Source: Marinobacterium marinum
Lineage (GTDB): Bacteria; Pseudomonadota; Gammaproteobacteria; Pseudomonadales; Balneatricaceae
NCBI RefSeq assembly: GCF_013868415.1
Contig: NZ_JACEMT010000053.1
Coordinates: forward strand, 125,173 to 189,172
DNA: 64,000 nt
Direction of reading: 5' to 3'
Shown in pieces: positions 17,145-26,635 of this stretch. Below the pieces are notes generated by a model. It was not told where the DNA came from, did not search any database, and worked only from the letters and a program-made list of their open reading frames with translations. A program made the translations under genes and the position numbers. How positions within the stretch are numbered: the stretch's first letter is position 1; the number at the start of each line of letters is the position of its first letter.

Positions 17145-18181
17145 AGTGAATACCTCCGACGTTGCAGCATGATCAATGCGATAAAGAAGGGGCCGCCGAT
17201 GATGGAGGTCAGAAGTCCGATCGGCAGCTCGGCCGGTGCTATCAGCGTACGCGCGAGCATATCGGCCACCAGCAGGAACAGACCACCCAGCAAGGCGGAT
17301 GCCGGCAGCAGATAACGGTGGTCGGGGCCCAGTGTGAGGCGGACCAGGTGGGGAACGACCAGTCCGACAAACCCGATCATGCCGGCTGCGGCCACGGCTG
17401 CACCGACGGCCAGTGCGCTGAGCAGCATGACTCGGCGCTTGACGCGATCGACATTCACGCCGAGATGGCGGGCTTCAGACTCGCCCAGCAATAGTGCGTT
17501 CAAGGGACGTGCCAGCCCCGGCAGCAACAGCAGAACCAGAACAATCAATGATCCGGCACTGAGGACAACCTCCCAGAGTGCGCCCCCCAGGCTCCCCATG
17601 GACCAGAAGGTCAGGGTACGCAGCTGAGTGTCATCGGCCATGTACGTGAACAGGCCGATACCGGCACCGGTAATGATATTGATGGCAATACCGGCCAGCA
17701 GTAGTGTATTGGTGGAGGTTCCGCCGGTGCGTGTCGTGGCGATGCGAGCCACAATCAAAGTAGTGGCAAAACCGCCGCCGAAGGCAGCCAGCATGAGACT
17801 ATACGGGCCCATCCAGTTGACCAGTGACCCCAGGGTGGTACCGCCGAGCACGATGACGGCTACGGCGGCGAGAGCGGCTCCGCCTGAAACACCGATCAGT
17901 CCCGGATCGGCCAGCGGGTTGCGAAACAGTCCCTGAATGGCGGCTCCGCTGGCGGCAAGCGCAGCACCAACCAGCATGCCCAACAGAGCGCGAGGCAAGC
18001 GGATTGATGTGATGATGGTGTCTGCCGGGCCGTTGCTGCCACCCAGGCCGATCAGAACATCCAGGCTGTCACGCCAGAGGATATGCATCGGGCCGACGGT
18101 GGTGGAAAACAGCATGACCATCAGTAGCAATACACCCAGTACGACCAGTACCTGACGGCCCAAATGAGCCCTAGCGAGCAT
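17141..18181 (-). CDS. hmuU: haem ABC transporter permease (FecCD family)
   Basis: Inner-membrane permease of 346 residues with about ten hydrophobic segments. FecCD signatures are visible: RLPRALLGMLVGAALAASGA, FRNPLADPGLIGVSGGAALA and GFVGLVVPHLVRL. It overlaps hmuT by 11 bases and hmuV by 4, so the transporter is translated as a unit. Confidence 0.95.
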   Translation of the reverse strand: MLARAHLGRQVLVVLGVLLLMVMLFSTTVGPMHILWRDSLDVLIGLGGSNGPADTIITSIRLPRALLGMLVGAALAASGAAIQGLFRNPLADPGLIGVSGGAALAAVAVIVLGGTTLGSLVNWMGPYSLMLAAFGGGFATTLIVARIATTRTGGTSTNTLLLAGIAINIITGAGIGLFTYMADDTQLRTLTFWSMGSLGGALWEVVLSAGSLIVLVLLLLPGLARPLNALLLGESEARHLGVNVDRVKRRVMLLSALAVGAAVAAAGMIGFVGLVVPHLVRLTLGPDHRYLLPASALLGGLFLLVADMLARTLIAPAELPIGLLTSIIGGPFFIALIMLQRRRYSL

Positions 18182-19058
18182 GAACGACCTCCGTCAAAGA
18201 TGTTGCAGGATAAAAGGCGGCATGCAGTTGGCGCACGGCCTGCCCGATGCGGGGGCCAAACCCCAGCATCAAGAGCCCATCCTGCTTGATCAGCTGGTGC
18301 TCGGTAGCGGCGGGGAGACTGGAGAAACCGGGCTGTTTAAACAGTTTTTCGGCAGTGGTGGCCTGATTGCGTTGTTCCATCATCAGCACTACATCGGCCT
18401 CGGTCATGGCGACGGCCTCGGGTGAAATGGTTTTATAGCCGTCGAAACTGTCGATCACATTGATGCCGCCCGCCAGCTTGATCATGGTATCGGCGTGGCT
18501 GTTGCGTCCCGCGACCAATGGGCTGCGATCATTCAGGCCGAGAACAAACAGGACCTTGACGGGCCGTTGCACCTGCTGGCCGGCAGCCCGGGCAGCGTCG
18601 ACCTCTCGGGCGATGCGCTGCCACAGTGCTTGGCCCTGATCGAGCTTATCCAGCAGGCGAGCCACACCGAGAATTTTTTCGCGCACGGCTTCAAGGGTTG
18701 GCTCGGATGAAAAGGTATGCATGGGGACCCGGCTGTGATCCAGCTGCAGCAGAGCCTTCTCGGGACCGGCATCATCCGTCAGTAGCATCAGGTCGGGGTT
18801 CAGTGACAGCACACCCTCCACCGACAGGGCGCGTTTATAGCCAATCTGGGGCAGATCCTGTGCATTCGGCGGGTACAGGGAGGTAGTATCTACCCCCGCA
18901 AGCTGTGCATCCGCCCCCAGGGCATACAGGATTTCGGTCAAGGCCCCATCCGCACTGACAATGCGCTCCGGGGTGGCCTGTGCCGGTCCGGCCAGCATCA
19001 GTCCCAGCAGAGACAGGCCGACCAGAGGGATTGTCAGTTGTGACCAGAGCCTGTTCAT
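18171..19058 (-). CDS. hmuT: periplasmic haem-binding protein
   Basis: Substrate-binding protein that hands haem to HmuUV. ATG 19058 overlaps the hmuS stop as ATGA, giving 295 residues with a signal peptide (GLMLAGPAQA, cleavage near residue 28); the longer frame from 19106 adds no signal. The motif QIGYKRALSVEGVLSL contains Tyr74, equivalent to the axial haem ligand of ShuT/HmuT. This is the best evidence that the operon imports haem rather than a siderophore. Confidence 0.93.
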   Translation of the reverse strand: MNRLWSQLTIPLVGLSLLGLMLAGPAQATPERIVSADGALTEILYALGADAQLAGVDTTSLYPPNAQDLPQIGYKRALSVEGVLSLNPDLMLLTDDAGPEKALLQLDHSRVPMHTFSSEPTLEAVREKILGVARLLDKLDQGQALWQRIAREVDAARAAGQQVQRPVKVLFVLGLNDRSPLVAGRNSHADTMIKLAGGINVIDSFDGYKTISPEAVAMTEADVVLMMEQRNQATTAEKLFKQPGFSSLPAATEHQLIKQDGLLMLGFGPRIGQAVRQLHAAFYPATSLTEVVHAR

Positions 19059-20134
19059 GCGCACGCCCGCTCCGATTGCAGGAGCGATTCGGCCAGGCGG
19101 CGCCAATCTGGGTTTTCCGGGCTGCCTTCGGTACGTACGCCAAAGAACTGGACGGCAATGTCACCATTGGCCAGATACAGCTCCAGCGACGTGATGATGC
19201 CATCCCGAGACGGTTTGCGGACGAGCCAGGCTGTACTGATGCGCTCCATTTGCAGATGCAGGTTGAATTCTGGGTCAAGCACGTTGAGCCAGGGGCCGAG
19301 TGGTTTGATATGCTTGACGGGCCCTGAATGGATTTGGATGTTGCCCGTGTTGCCGACAAAACACATGAGCGGCAAGGCCTGTTTGGCGGCCTGAGTCAAC
19401 AGTGTTTCCAGCCGCTCAGGGGCGAAGGCCTGCGCCCAGGTCGGGCCGGCCAGGCGGAGGGCCTGTTGGCGCGAGACGCCGTGTTTTTTCAGCATGCCGA
19501 AGAACTGATGCACATCGGTCATGTTTTGCCAGTCATGGATCAGGGCAGGGGTGTCAATGCGAGTGTCTGGCGTATCTTCGGCGCCATGAGCCTGCGGCTT
19601 GAAATGGAGTGGACTGTCCTGATCCTCGGCGCGGAACTGTTCGAGCAGAGTGAAGTAGGCCTGAAGGTTGCTGTCGGGCTGGAGAAAAATTTTCTGAATG
19701 GCTACGCCGTGAACGTCAAAGAACTGGAGGCTGTAGCGAACGCCGTCCTTGATCGGTTCGGCAACCGCAAAGCCCTGATGCCAGTGGTTCAGCAGAATAC
19801 GCAGATCGATTTTATGATCGTCTGCCATGACCAGTCCGATTGGGCGGTGAATGTGGGCGTGAGGGAAACGACCCTTGCGCTCGTGTACGGCCGCCTCGTT
19901 ACGCGTTAGTGTCATGATGTAGCCCAGTTGGTGCAGCTGCTCGATCAATTGCGGGAAGTCTTCCTGCAGACGCAGGCGACGACAGTCCAGCTGGGCATCG
20001 ATCAGCTCGGCTTCGCTGCAGTCCAGTGCGGCTGCCAGGTCCCGACGGCGCAGGTGCGAGTGTTCATGTTGAAGCCGAGAGTAGGCGCTATGCAGCGCGG
20101 ATGTTGTAATCGGAATGTTGAATGCGGCGTGCAT
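19055..20134 (-). CDS. hmuS: haemin-degrading/haem-trafficking protein HmuS (HemS family)
   Basis: Cytoplasmic protein that binds incoming haem and releases or hands over its iron. ATG 20134 (MHAAFNIPIT) has AAGGAGAC upstream; the track-length extension from 20176 has none. 359 residues, two tandem HemS repeats as in the family: first around NEAAVHERKG and FFDVHGVAIQKIF, second around MCFVGNTGNIQIHSGPVKHIKPLGPWLNVLDPEF in part. The second repeat's NTGNIQIHSGPV is a strong HemS signature. It follows hemP in the operon. Confidence 0.92.
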   Translation of the reverse strand: MHAAFNIPITTSALHSAYSRLQHEHSHLRRRDLAAALDCSEAELIDAQLDCRRLRLQEDFPQLIEQLHQLGYIMTLTRNEAAVHERKGRFPHAHIHRPIGLVMADDHKIDLRILLNHWHQGFAVAEPIKDGVRYSLQFFDVHGVAIQKIFLQPDSNLQAYFTLLEQFRAEDQDSPLHFKPQAHGAEDTPDTRIDTPALIHDWQNMTDVHQFFGMLKKHGVSRQQALRLAGPTWAQAFAPERLETLLTQAAKQALPLMCFVGNTGNIQIHSGPVKHIKPLGPWLNVLDPEFNLHLQMERISTAWLVRKPSRDGIITSLELYLANGDIAVQFFGVRTEGSPENPDWRRLAESLLQSERACA

Positions 20135-20237
20135 ACCCGTCTGTCTCCTTGCCCTGATTGTAAAGGCCGGTATCAAGTAACAGAGTTGGCTGACAACGCG
20201 TGGCGTGCTGGCTAGTCACTGTTGGTTGGGTGAAAGG

Positions 20238-20399
20238 TTACTTGGTCAAAATCAATTTGCCCTTGCGCGTAATACGCAACCGATAGGGCTCATCGTTGTG
20301 CAGGATTACCAGACCGGACGGTCCCGGAACCAGCTCGTCGCTGCGTATCCAGGGAGCATTACGGGCATCGTCGTTGTGCATTTCGGTCTTGTTGGGCAT
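20238..20399 (-). CDS. hemP: HemP/HmuP family small protein
   Basis: A 53-residue protein beginning MPNKTEMHND and ending YRLRITRKGKLILTK. The SDEL...Y-RLR-TR-GKLILTK pattern is diagnostic of HemP/HmuP, a small protein at the head of haem-uptake operons that in some bacteria aids expression of the receptor. It starts at 20399, 30 bases downstream of a Fur box, and is the first gene of the hmu operon. Confidence 0.88.
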   Translation of the reverse strand: MPNKTEMHNDDARNAPWIRSDELVPGPSGLVILHNDEPYRLRITRKGKLILTK

Positions 20400-20428
20400 C
20401 TTGACTATCCTTGGTTCGATATTGGATG

Positions 20429-20449
20429 CAAATGAGAATAATGCGCATT
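20429..20449. promoter_or_regulatory. Fur box upstream of hemP-hmuSTUV
   Basis: CAAATGAGAATAATGCGCAT matches the Fur consensus (GATAATGATAATCATTATC-like) with both AATGAGAAT and a symmetric GCATT arm. Position before hemP implies iron repression of haem import. Confidence 0.7.
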
Positions 20450-20480
20450 AAGTTTTAATGCAAGTCTATTCTGGCCTTCG

Positions 20481-22373
20481 TCAGAAATCGGCGCTCAGCG
20501 TCAGTTTCAGCTCGCGGCCCGGTTCCAGCAATTCCCCCCCCTGCTCGATGACCTCGTCAAACAGGTTGTTGATGCCGAAACGCATGTGGGCATGTGCGCC
20601 CAGCCGGGTTCCAAGGCCCAGATCGACAACTTGATAGGCATCCAGTTTGTCGCTGTTGATGGCGTTGGTGTACTGGCTGCCGGTGTAGCGCCAGGCGGCA
20701 TACAGAGTGCTGTCATGCCGGGGGAGGTCGTGTTCCAGTCTTACCTTGAATAGATGTTCGGGGGTATCGACCAGTGTTTTGCCGTCATGGGGTCCCGAGC
20801 GGTTTTGACTGTCCAGCCAGGTATAGTTGACGCTGACGCGGCTGTGTTCGGTCGGGTTCAGATCAAACTCGGCTTCCAGTCCCTGGGTCTGGGCCTTGTT
20901 GACGTTACTGTAACGGGCAACGGTCACGGGACCCTGCTGGAATTCGCGGGTGCTGATCAGGTTGTCGATTCGGTTGTGGAACAGGGTCAACTTGCTGCGC
21001 CAGTCCGGTTGGATATAGCTCAGGCCCAGTTCATAGGTGCGGTTGGTTTCAGGCTGAAGGTCGTCGTTGCCTTCGTAACGGCGGAAGGGGCCGGCCTGGA
21101 TCACGTACTCGGATGAGCCTTCCCGCAAGGATGGTGCCAGATAGCTTTGGCCATAGCCGGCTCTGAGTCCCCAACCCGAGTCATCCTGCCAGTTCCAGTA
21201 CAGTTTGGGGCTGAATTCAGCGTCGTACTTGCTGTGATGATCGTAGGCCAGCCCGAGGGTCAGGCTGTGTTCGGAGGTCAGGGCAATAATATCCTGCAGT
21301 GTCAGAGTAGTTGCATCGACCTGTTCGTGAAAGTTCATGTCACTGCGGGATACGGTTTCGCGACGATGTTGCAGGCCCATATTCAGGTGTTGTGAGGTAC
21401 CCAGAGCACCATTCAATTCAAGCTGATAGTTGTCTTCATCGATGGTCCAGTCGCTGCGGCCCTCGGTCAGGTCGGCTTTGCCCTGGCTGGCTCCGGCCTG
21501 AAAGTCGAAACCGCCCAGGCGTGTCAGATAGTCGGCGCTCAGGCGGCGGCGCGTTTGGTCCAGACGGTAGTCACTGGTGTATGTGGTACCCATGAAGTCG
21601 GAGATGTCGATATCCCCGCCCTTTTCTTCACCGTACAGCAGGCCCAGTTCCAGCCGGTTGTCGGTATTGAAATCGAAGCCCAGATCAGCCTGCAAGGTGC
21701 GAGAGCGCATGTCGGAGGTCAATGAGGCACCGTTGTCGTCCTTGATGGCATCCTCGTTGCGTTCGGAAACGGACAGGCTGAGGTCGGCCTTGTCTCCCAG
21801 CGGCCCTCGCAGGGCAGCGCCAAAATCGTCGTTCTGATGCGAGCCGTCCAAGTGGCCCAGGCTGCCGTTCAGGTTCCCCTGCCATTGGCTGCTGGCCTTT
21901 TTGGTGATGATGTTGATGACACCGGCCATGGCATCGGCACCATATAGGCTGGAGCCCGGACCGCGAATGACTTCAATGCGCTCGACCTGACTCATGGGAA
22001 CCCAGTTATAGCGATAGGCTGGCGCAAAGCTCAGGTTGCGGTCAGTATTGGGGACACGCTTGCCATCAATCAGTACCAGGGTTTGTTCATGGGAAAAACC
22101 GCGAATTCGCGGTGCCTGCTGTGATACGTTGCCGGTGTGGCTCAAGTAAACCCCCGGCAGGTGCTGTAATGCGCGGGATAGGGTGGTGGCACCCGAACGG
22201 CGAATGTCGTCGGCGGTGAGCACGCTGACGGTGCCTGAATAACGGGTAGCGTCCACTGGAGCCTTGGCGGTAATAACATGGTTGTCCATGGACGCCGCAG
22301 CGGTCACCGGAGACGTGAGCACGAGCCCCAGGGGCGCCAGTGCCAACAGATGCAGGGAAAAACGGGTACGCAT
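20481..22373 (-). CDS. TonB-dependent outer-membrane receptor (probable haem or siderophore)
   Basis: 630 residues with signal peptide (LVLTSPVTAAA), a plug domain (SVLTADDIRRSGATTLSRAL, then RIRGFSHEQTLVLIDGKRV and VERIEVIRGPGSSLYGADA), a 22-strand barrel, and a C-terminal Phe. Context and a Fur box point to haem. However, the barrel motif usually FRAP...NPNL with a histidine between reads YLAPSL...NDDLQPE, with no histidine between, so a BtuB/CirA-like ligand is possible. It is on the same strand as the hmu operon but has its own promoter region. Confidence 0.88.
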   Translation of the reverse strand: MRTRFSLHLLALAPLGLVLTSPVTAAASMDNHVITAKAPVDATRYSGTVSVLTADDIRRSGATTLSRALQHLPGVYLSHTGNVSQQAPRIRGFSHEQTLVLIDGKRVPNTDRNLSFAPAYRYNWVPMSQVERIEVIRGPGSSLYGADAMAGVINIITKKASSQWQGNLNGSLGHLDGSHQNDDFGAALRGPLGDKADLSLSVSERNEDAIKDDNGASLTSDMRSRTLQADLGFDFNTDNRLELGLLYGEEKGGDIDISDFMGTTYTSDYRLDQTRRRLSADYLTRLGGFDFQAGASQGKADLTEGRSDWTIDEDNYQLELNGALGTSQHLNMGLQHRRETVSRSDMNFHEQVDATTLTLQDIIALTSEHSLTLGLAYDHHSKYDAEFSPKLYWNWQDDSGWGLRAGYGQSYLAPSLREGSSEYVIQAGPFRRYEGNDDLQPETNRTYELGLSYIQPDWRSKLTLFHNRIDNLISTREFQQGPVTVARYSNVNKAQTQGLEAEFDLNPTEHSRVSVNYTWLDSQNRSGPHDGKTLVDTPEHLFKVRLEHDLPRHDSTLYAAWRYTGSQYTNAINSDKLDAYQVVDLGLGTRLGAHAHMRFGINNLFDEVIEQGGELLEPGRELKLTLSADF

Positions 22374-22512
22374 GATGCCTCAAGCCTTGTCTTGTTTTGA
22401 ATTAAGTAGGCGGCGAGGCTGGCTTGGCTCAGAGAAAGGGAGAGAGGGAGAGAGCCTGGCTGGCGGGAGAGCCTATGAACACTTGGGAGCATAACAGAAC
22501 TGCCTCTTGATG

Positions 22513-22535
22513 CAAATGATATTCGATATCAATTG
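22513..22535. promoter_or_regulatory. Fur box upstream of the TonB receptor
   Basis: CAAATGATATTCGATATCA with the perfect inverted repeat TGATAT-TCG-ATATCA (22517-22531). It lies 140 bases before the receptor start and also about 105 bases before parC; the receptor is the natural target. Confidence 0.72.
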
Positions 22536-22638
22536 GTAAGGGTGCAGGTGCGCATTCGCGGATGAGCTGGCATACTGCCGCCATATCCGCAATTGGCCCC
22601 ATATCAGGTTGTGGGCGCTTCCGTGCAAGGATCAGTTG

Positions 22639-24888
22639 ATGAGTGTAGACACCACGTTTGACGGCGAAACCGAGCAGCTGTCACTTCGAGATTTTACCGA
22701 AAAGGCGTATCTGGATTACTCCATGTACGTCATTCTGGACCGTGCCTTGCCGCATCTGGGCGATGGCATGAAGCCGGTACAACGGCGTATTGTGTATGCG
22801 ATGTCCGAACTGGGGCTCAAGGCGACGGCCAAGCACAAAAAGTCGGCCCGTACCGTCGGTGATGTGCTGGGTAAGTTTCACCCCCATGGTGATTCCGCCT
22901 GTTATGAGGCGATGGTGCTGATGGCTCAATCGTTCAGTTATCGCTATCCGCTGGTGGATGGGCAGGGCAACTGGGGCTCGCCGGATGACCCCAAATCGTT
23001 TGCGGCCATGCGTTACACCGAGTCGCGTCTGGCACCCTATGCAGAAGTCCTGCTCAAGGAGTTGGGGCAGGGAACCGTGAACTGGGTGCCCAACTTTGAT
23101 GGCTCAATGAATGAGCCCGAGGTATTACCGGCCCGATTGCCCAATGTACTGCTGAACGGCGGTACCGGCATTGCGGTGGGCATGGCAACCGATATACCGT
23201 CACACAACCTGCGCGAGGTGGCGGCTGCTTGCTGTCACCTGCTGGATCATCCGATGGCGACGCTTGAGGATATCTGCGCCCTGGTGCCGGGGCCGGACAT
23301 GCCGACCGAGGCCGAAATCATCACTCCGACCGAAGAGCTGAAAAAGCTGTATGCCAGTGGCAAGGGCAGTTTCCGCATGCGTGCCATCTGGAACCGGGAA
23401 GAAGGTGAGGTCGTGATCACCGCATTGCCGGCTCAGGTGTCCGGTGCCAAGGTGCTGGAACAGATCGCGGCGCAGATGCAGCAGAAGAAACTGCCGATGG
23501 TCAGTGATCTGCGTGATGAGTCGGATCATGAAAACCCCACGCGCCTGGTCATCGTGCCGCGCTCGAATCGGATCGATTGCGAGCAACTGATGGCTCACCT
23601 GTTTGCGACGACTGACCTGGAGCGCAGTTACCGTGTCAACCTGAACATGATCGGAATCGACGGTCGGCCGCAGGTCAAGGATCTGAAGCAGATTCTGACT
23701 GAATGGTTGAGCTGGCGAACCGGTATGGTGCGCCGTCGTCTTGAGTATCGTTTGCAGAAGGTGCGTGACCGCCTGCATATCCTGGAAGGCCTGATGGTCG
23801 CGTACCTCAATATTGACGAGGTGATCGCGATTATTCGGGAAGAAGACCGCCCAAAAGAAGAATTGATGTGTCGCTTTGAATTGAGCGATGTGCAGGCGGA
23901 TGCGATTTTGGATCTCAAGCTGCGTCATCTGGCGCGCCTGGAAGAATTCAAGATTCGTGGTGAGCAGGATGAGCTTGATCAGGAGCGTCAGCATCTTGAA
24001 GAAATACTGGGTTCTGACGAGTTGATGCGGGCTCTGATTCGCGAAGAGATTGAAGCGACAGCCGAGGAGTTCGGTGATGCGCGTCGCTCGCCGCTGGTGG
24101 AGCGTCACGAGGCTCAGGCGTTCAACGAGAAGGACCTGCTCAGCGCGGACCCCGTTACTATCGTGTTGTCCAAGCAGGGCTGGATTCGTGCCGCCAAGGG
24201 GCACGATATCGATGCGGGCGGGTTGAGCTACAAATCAGGTGACGGTTTCAAGCTGGCCAGTCAGGGAAGGATGAATCAGCCCTGTATTTTGCTGGATTCG
24301 ACCGGACGGAGTTACACGCTGGAAGCGCACAAATTGCCATCAGCGCGTGGCCAGGGGGAGCCGGTTACCGGACACGTCAGCCTGCCCAAAGGGGCTGTGG
24401 TGGATGCCCTGGTGTGCGGCCGTGACAGTGATGTGGTTTTGCTGGCGTCCGATGCGGGATACGGCTTTACGACACGTGTTGATCAGCTGACCAGTAAGAC
24501 CAAGAACGGCAAGGCGGCCCTAACACTGCCTGCCGGGGCCAAGATACTGCCACCGGCACTGGTGCCAAACGACGAATCCCTGGTCGCGGCTGTCAGCAAT
24601 GAAGGACGGCTATTGGTGTTCCCGGTGGCCGAGCTGCCGGAGTTGGCGCGTGGCAAGGGTAACAAGGTGATCAATATCCCTGCCGCTAAAGCGGCCGCAC
24701 GAGAGGAGCTGATGACACGCATTGTCGTGTTGGGGCCGGATGATACCCTGGTCGTGAATGCTGGCCGCCAGCATTTGAAGCTCAAGGGAGGTGAGCTGGA
24801 CCATTATCGTGGCGAGCGCGGCCGACGCGGCAACAAGCTGCCGCGCGGGTATCAGAAAGTGGACAGTCTGGACGTGCTGGACGCCTGA
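22639..24888 (+). CDS. parC: DNA topoisomerase IV subunit A
   Basis: Breakage-reunion subunit that pairs with ParE. ATG 22639 ([19 protein letters not shown]) follows AAGGATC; a frame from 22609 adds ten unsupported residues. 749 residues. The catalytic tyrosine is Y126 in [10 protein letters not shown]. The quinolone-determining region [12 protein letters not shown] keeps Ser86 and Glu90 (E. coli Ser80 and Glu84), the susceptible state. The C-terminal half holds the beta-pinwheel repeats (for example [12 protein letters not shown]-like blades). parC is 13 kb from parE with the wall and haem genes between them. Confidence 0.97.
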   Translation: MSVDTTFDGETEQLSLRDFTEKAYLDYSMYVILDRALPHLGDGMKPVQRRIVYAMSELGLKATAKHKKSARTVGDVLGKFHPHGDSACYEAMVLMAQSFSYRYPLVDGQGNWGSPDDPKSFAAMRYTESRLAPYAEVLLKELGQGTVNWVPNFDGSMNEPEVLPARLPNVLLNGGTGIAVGMATDIPSHNLREVAAACCHLLDHPMATLEDICALVPGPDMPTEAEIITPTEELKKLYASGKGSFRMRAIWNREEGEVVITALPAQVSGAKVLEQIAAQMQQKKLPMVSDLRDESDHENPTRLVIVPRSNRIDCEQLMAHLFATTDLERSYRVNLNMIGIDGRPQVKDLKQILTEWLSWRTGMVRRRLEYRLQKVRDRLHILEGLMVAYLNIDEVIAIIREEDRPKEELMCRFELSDVQADAILDLKLRHLARLEEFKIRGEQDELDQERQHLEEILGSDELMRALIREEIEATAEEFGDARRSPLVERHEAQAFNEKDLLSADPVTIVLSKQGWIRAAKGHDIDAGGLSYKSGDGFKLASQGRMNQPCILLDSTGRSYTLEAHKLPSARGQGEPVTGHVSLPKGAVVDALVCGRDSDVVLLASDAGYGFTTRVDQLTSKTKNGKAALTLPAGAKILPPALVPNDESLVAAVSNEGRLLVFPVAELPELARGKGNKVINIPAAKAAAREELMTRIVVLGPDDTLVVNAGRQHLKLKGGELDHYRGERGRRGNKLPRGYQKVDSLDVLDA

Positions 24889-24910
24889 TAAGCAGGGCCG
24901 GGCCGTTGTT

Positions 24911-26473
24911 TCAGTCAGCCTGGCCCTGATCGCGCTCATCAAGCTTGTTCAACAGGTGCTGTGCCTGCTTGTCCAGCAGCTCCTGATAAGTGGCACAGAT
25001 CTCCATAATCAGGACCTTGTCCTCATCTTCGTGACGGATTCTGCCGTCTTGCAACAGGACTTCGTGCAGTGCGTCGGCATCGGTCAGCGGAGCATGGCTG
25101 ATCAGCTCGTTGCTCTGCGTTGTCTGCGTCAGTCGCTGTGCCTGCTCCAGTAAGGTGTTCATCTGCTCGCGTGCGCCGCGCACCAGCGCCATGTGCAGGT
25201 TGATGACCGGCTGAAATGCTCGAATCTGTTTCTGGTTGTACTGCTTGTACAGTCCGGCAAACAGCATGGCGCAGCAGAGTGCGTTAATGCCATGGGTGTC
25301 CTTGTCGTCACTTTCCGCAAACAGAATGCACAGGTCGCCATTATTGAGCGTACGGGTTTCGCCGCTGTAAATGCGGGCGACCGAGTTGGCCAGAATACGG
25401 TAATTGTGTAGTAGTTGGTCACGCTCCTGCTCATCCAGATTGTCTGAATGGGCACTGCGGGTGTCGATCAGGAACAGGTAACCGGCCTCTTCCGGTATCA
25501 GAGTCGACTCCGGTTCAGCCTCCAGTACGTACAGTGGCGCTCGCTCGCGCTCACGATTCGTCGTCGTGGGAAGCTCGGAACTTGGCTCTGTATCCAACGG
25601 AGTCTCGGCCAGCGGTGGCAGTGCGGGTGTGCTGTCGCGCTCGTTTTCCTCCTCTTCTACCTCCACGGATACTGTTTCGGGCTCGGACTGGAGAGGGGGG
25701 AAGTCCGGGAGCATGTCGGTATCGTCTTCAGGTTGTGCCGGTGTTGCCTGAATATCGGGCGGTGCCGGTGCTTTGGGGGCAGCGGAAGCGGGAGGTTGGC
25801 CGTTCCTGGCAAAACTGAAATCCGGGATCAGGTCGCTGTCAGTGGCAGGTTGTTCATGATCAGTGGACGCCGCCGGGGTGTCGCTCACCACAGGCGTGTT
25901 CATGGGGACAGTGTCTGTCATTGCCTCGGCCGGGTCTGAACCGATGGTCGCTTGGGTGCGGGGGGGGCGTGTCAGGCCGAACAGCATCAGCACGAGGGTA
26001 ATACCGAAACAGAGCGCGAGCAGCAGGAGGATTTCGGTCAGCTGTGTCTGCAGTGCTGTGCTGAAAACGGTTGGGTTACTCCAGATGGTCAGCTGTCCGA
26101 TGGGCACTTCGCCCTGGACCAGTTCGAGGGTGTGCTGGTGTCCTTGATCCTTGCCGGACAGAGCAATCAGAGTCTGATCCGGTGCGGTCAAGCGGACGCC
26201 ACTGATCAGCGAGAGGCTGGCCAGCTCGTTCAGCAGATAGTTCAGACTGATACGGTCGTCGGAGAGTACCAGGGGCTGCACCAGGATCGCGGTGCTGTTT
26301 CCGAACGCTTGGCTGACGTCAGTAGCCTGATCGTTGGCGCGTTCCTGTAGGCGCAGGTACTCGATGATGCCGGCAAGCGCGAGGCTCAGCAGCAACAGCA
26401 GAGCGACAAGCAGCAGGGCGCGCAAGGTCATTTGGGGGGTACGGACTGAATTATTGGCTGTCGGCTTCATCAA
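24911..26473 (-). CDS. AhpA/YtjB-like membrane protein with a cyclase-homology-like tail
   Basis: 520 residues. A first membrane helix (about 17-37), a periplasmic segment of about 110 residues, and a second helix (about 146-168) match the AhpA/Smp (YtjB) membrane family, which in Pseudomonas sits next to parC as here. A long Pro-, Asp- and Glu-rich linker (about 175-330) follows, then a domain starting AGYLFLIDTRSAHSDNL with FAESDD and INLHMALVRG, reminiscent of nucleotide-cyclase homology domains but without the metal aspartates I would need to call it active. Function unknown; the layout suggests a sensor. Confidence 0.7.
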   Translation of the reverse strand: MMKPTANNSVRTPQMTLRALLLVALLLLLSLALAGIIEYLRLQERANDQATDVSQAFGNSTAILVQPLVLSDDRISLNYLLNELASLSLISGVRLTAPDQTLIALSGKDQGHQHTLELVQGEVPIGQLTIWSNPTVFSTALQTQLTEILLLLALCFGITLVLMLFGLTRPPRTQATIGSDPAEAMTDTVPMNTPVVSDTPAASTDHEQPATDSDLIPDFSFARNGQPPASAAPKAPAPPDIQATPAQPEDDTDMLPDFPPLQSEPETVSVEVEEEENERDSTPALPPLAETPLDTEPSSELPTTTNRERERAPLYVLEAEPESTLIPEEAGYLFLIDTRSAHSDNLDEQERDQLLHNYRILANSVARIYSGETRTLNNGDLCILFAESDDKDTHGINALCCAMLFAGLYKQYNQKQIRAFQPVINLHMALVRGAREQMNTLLEQAQRLTQTTQSNELISHAPLTDADALHEVLLQDGRIRHEDEDKVLIMEICATYQELLDKQAQHLLNKLDERDQGQAD

Positions 26474-26635
26474 GGCTCCACATCCGAAGCAGGCAGATGC
26501 TTGGGTTAGTGTCTGATCGTTGCAACATCCCCTTTAAAGGGTAAAGCGTTGCCGGAATATGCATGGATCTCAAAGACCTTTGATCCAGGTTAAGGTTATA
26601 CTGTACCGCTAAAATCATCGAGCTGGATAGATGAG

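Noticed and set aside
22427-22475. GA-rich purine tract
   Set aside because: Simple low-complexity sequence in an intergenic region; no repeat unit or known function.
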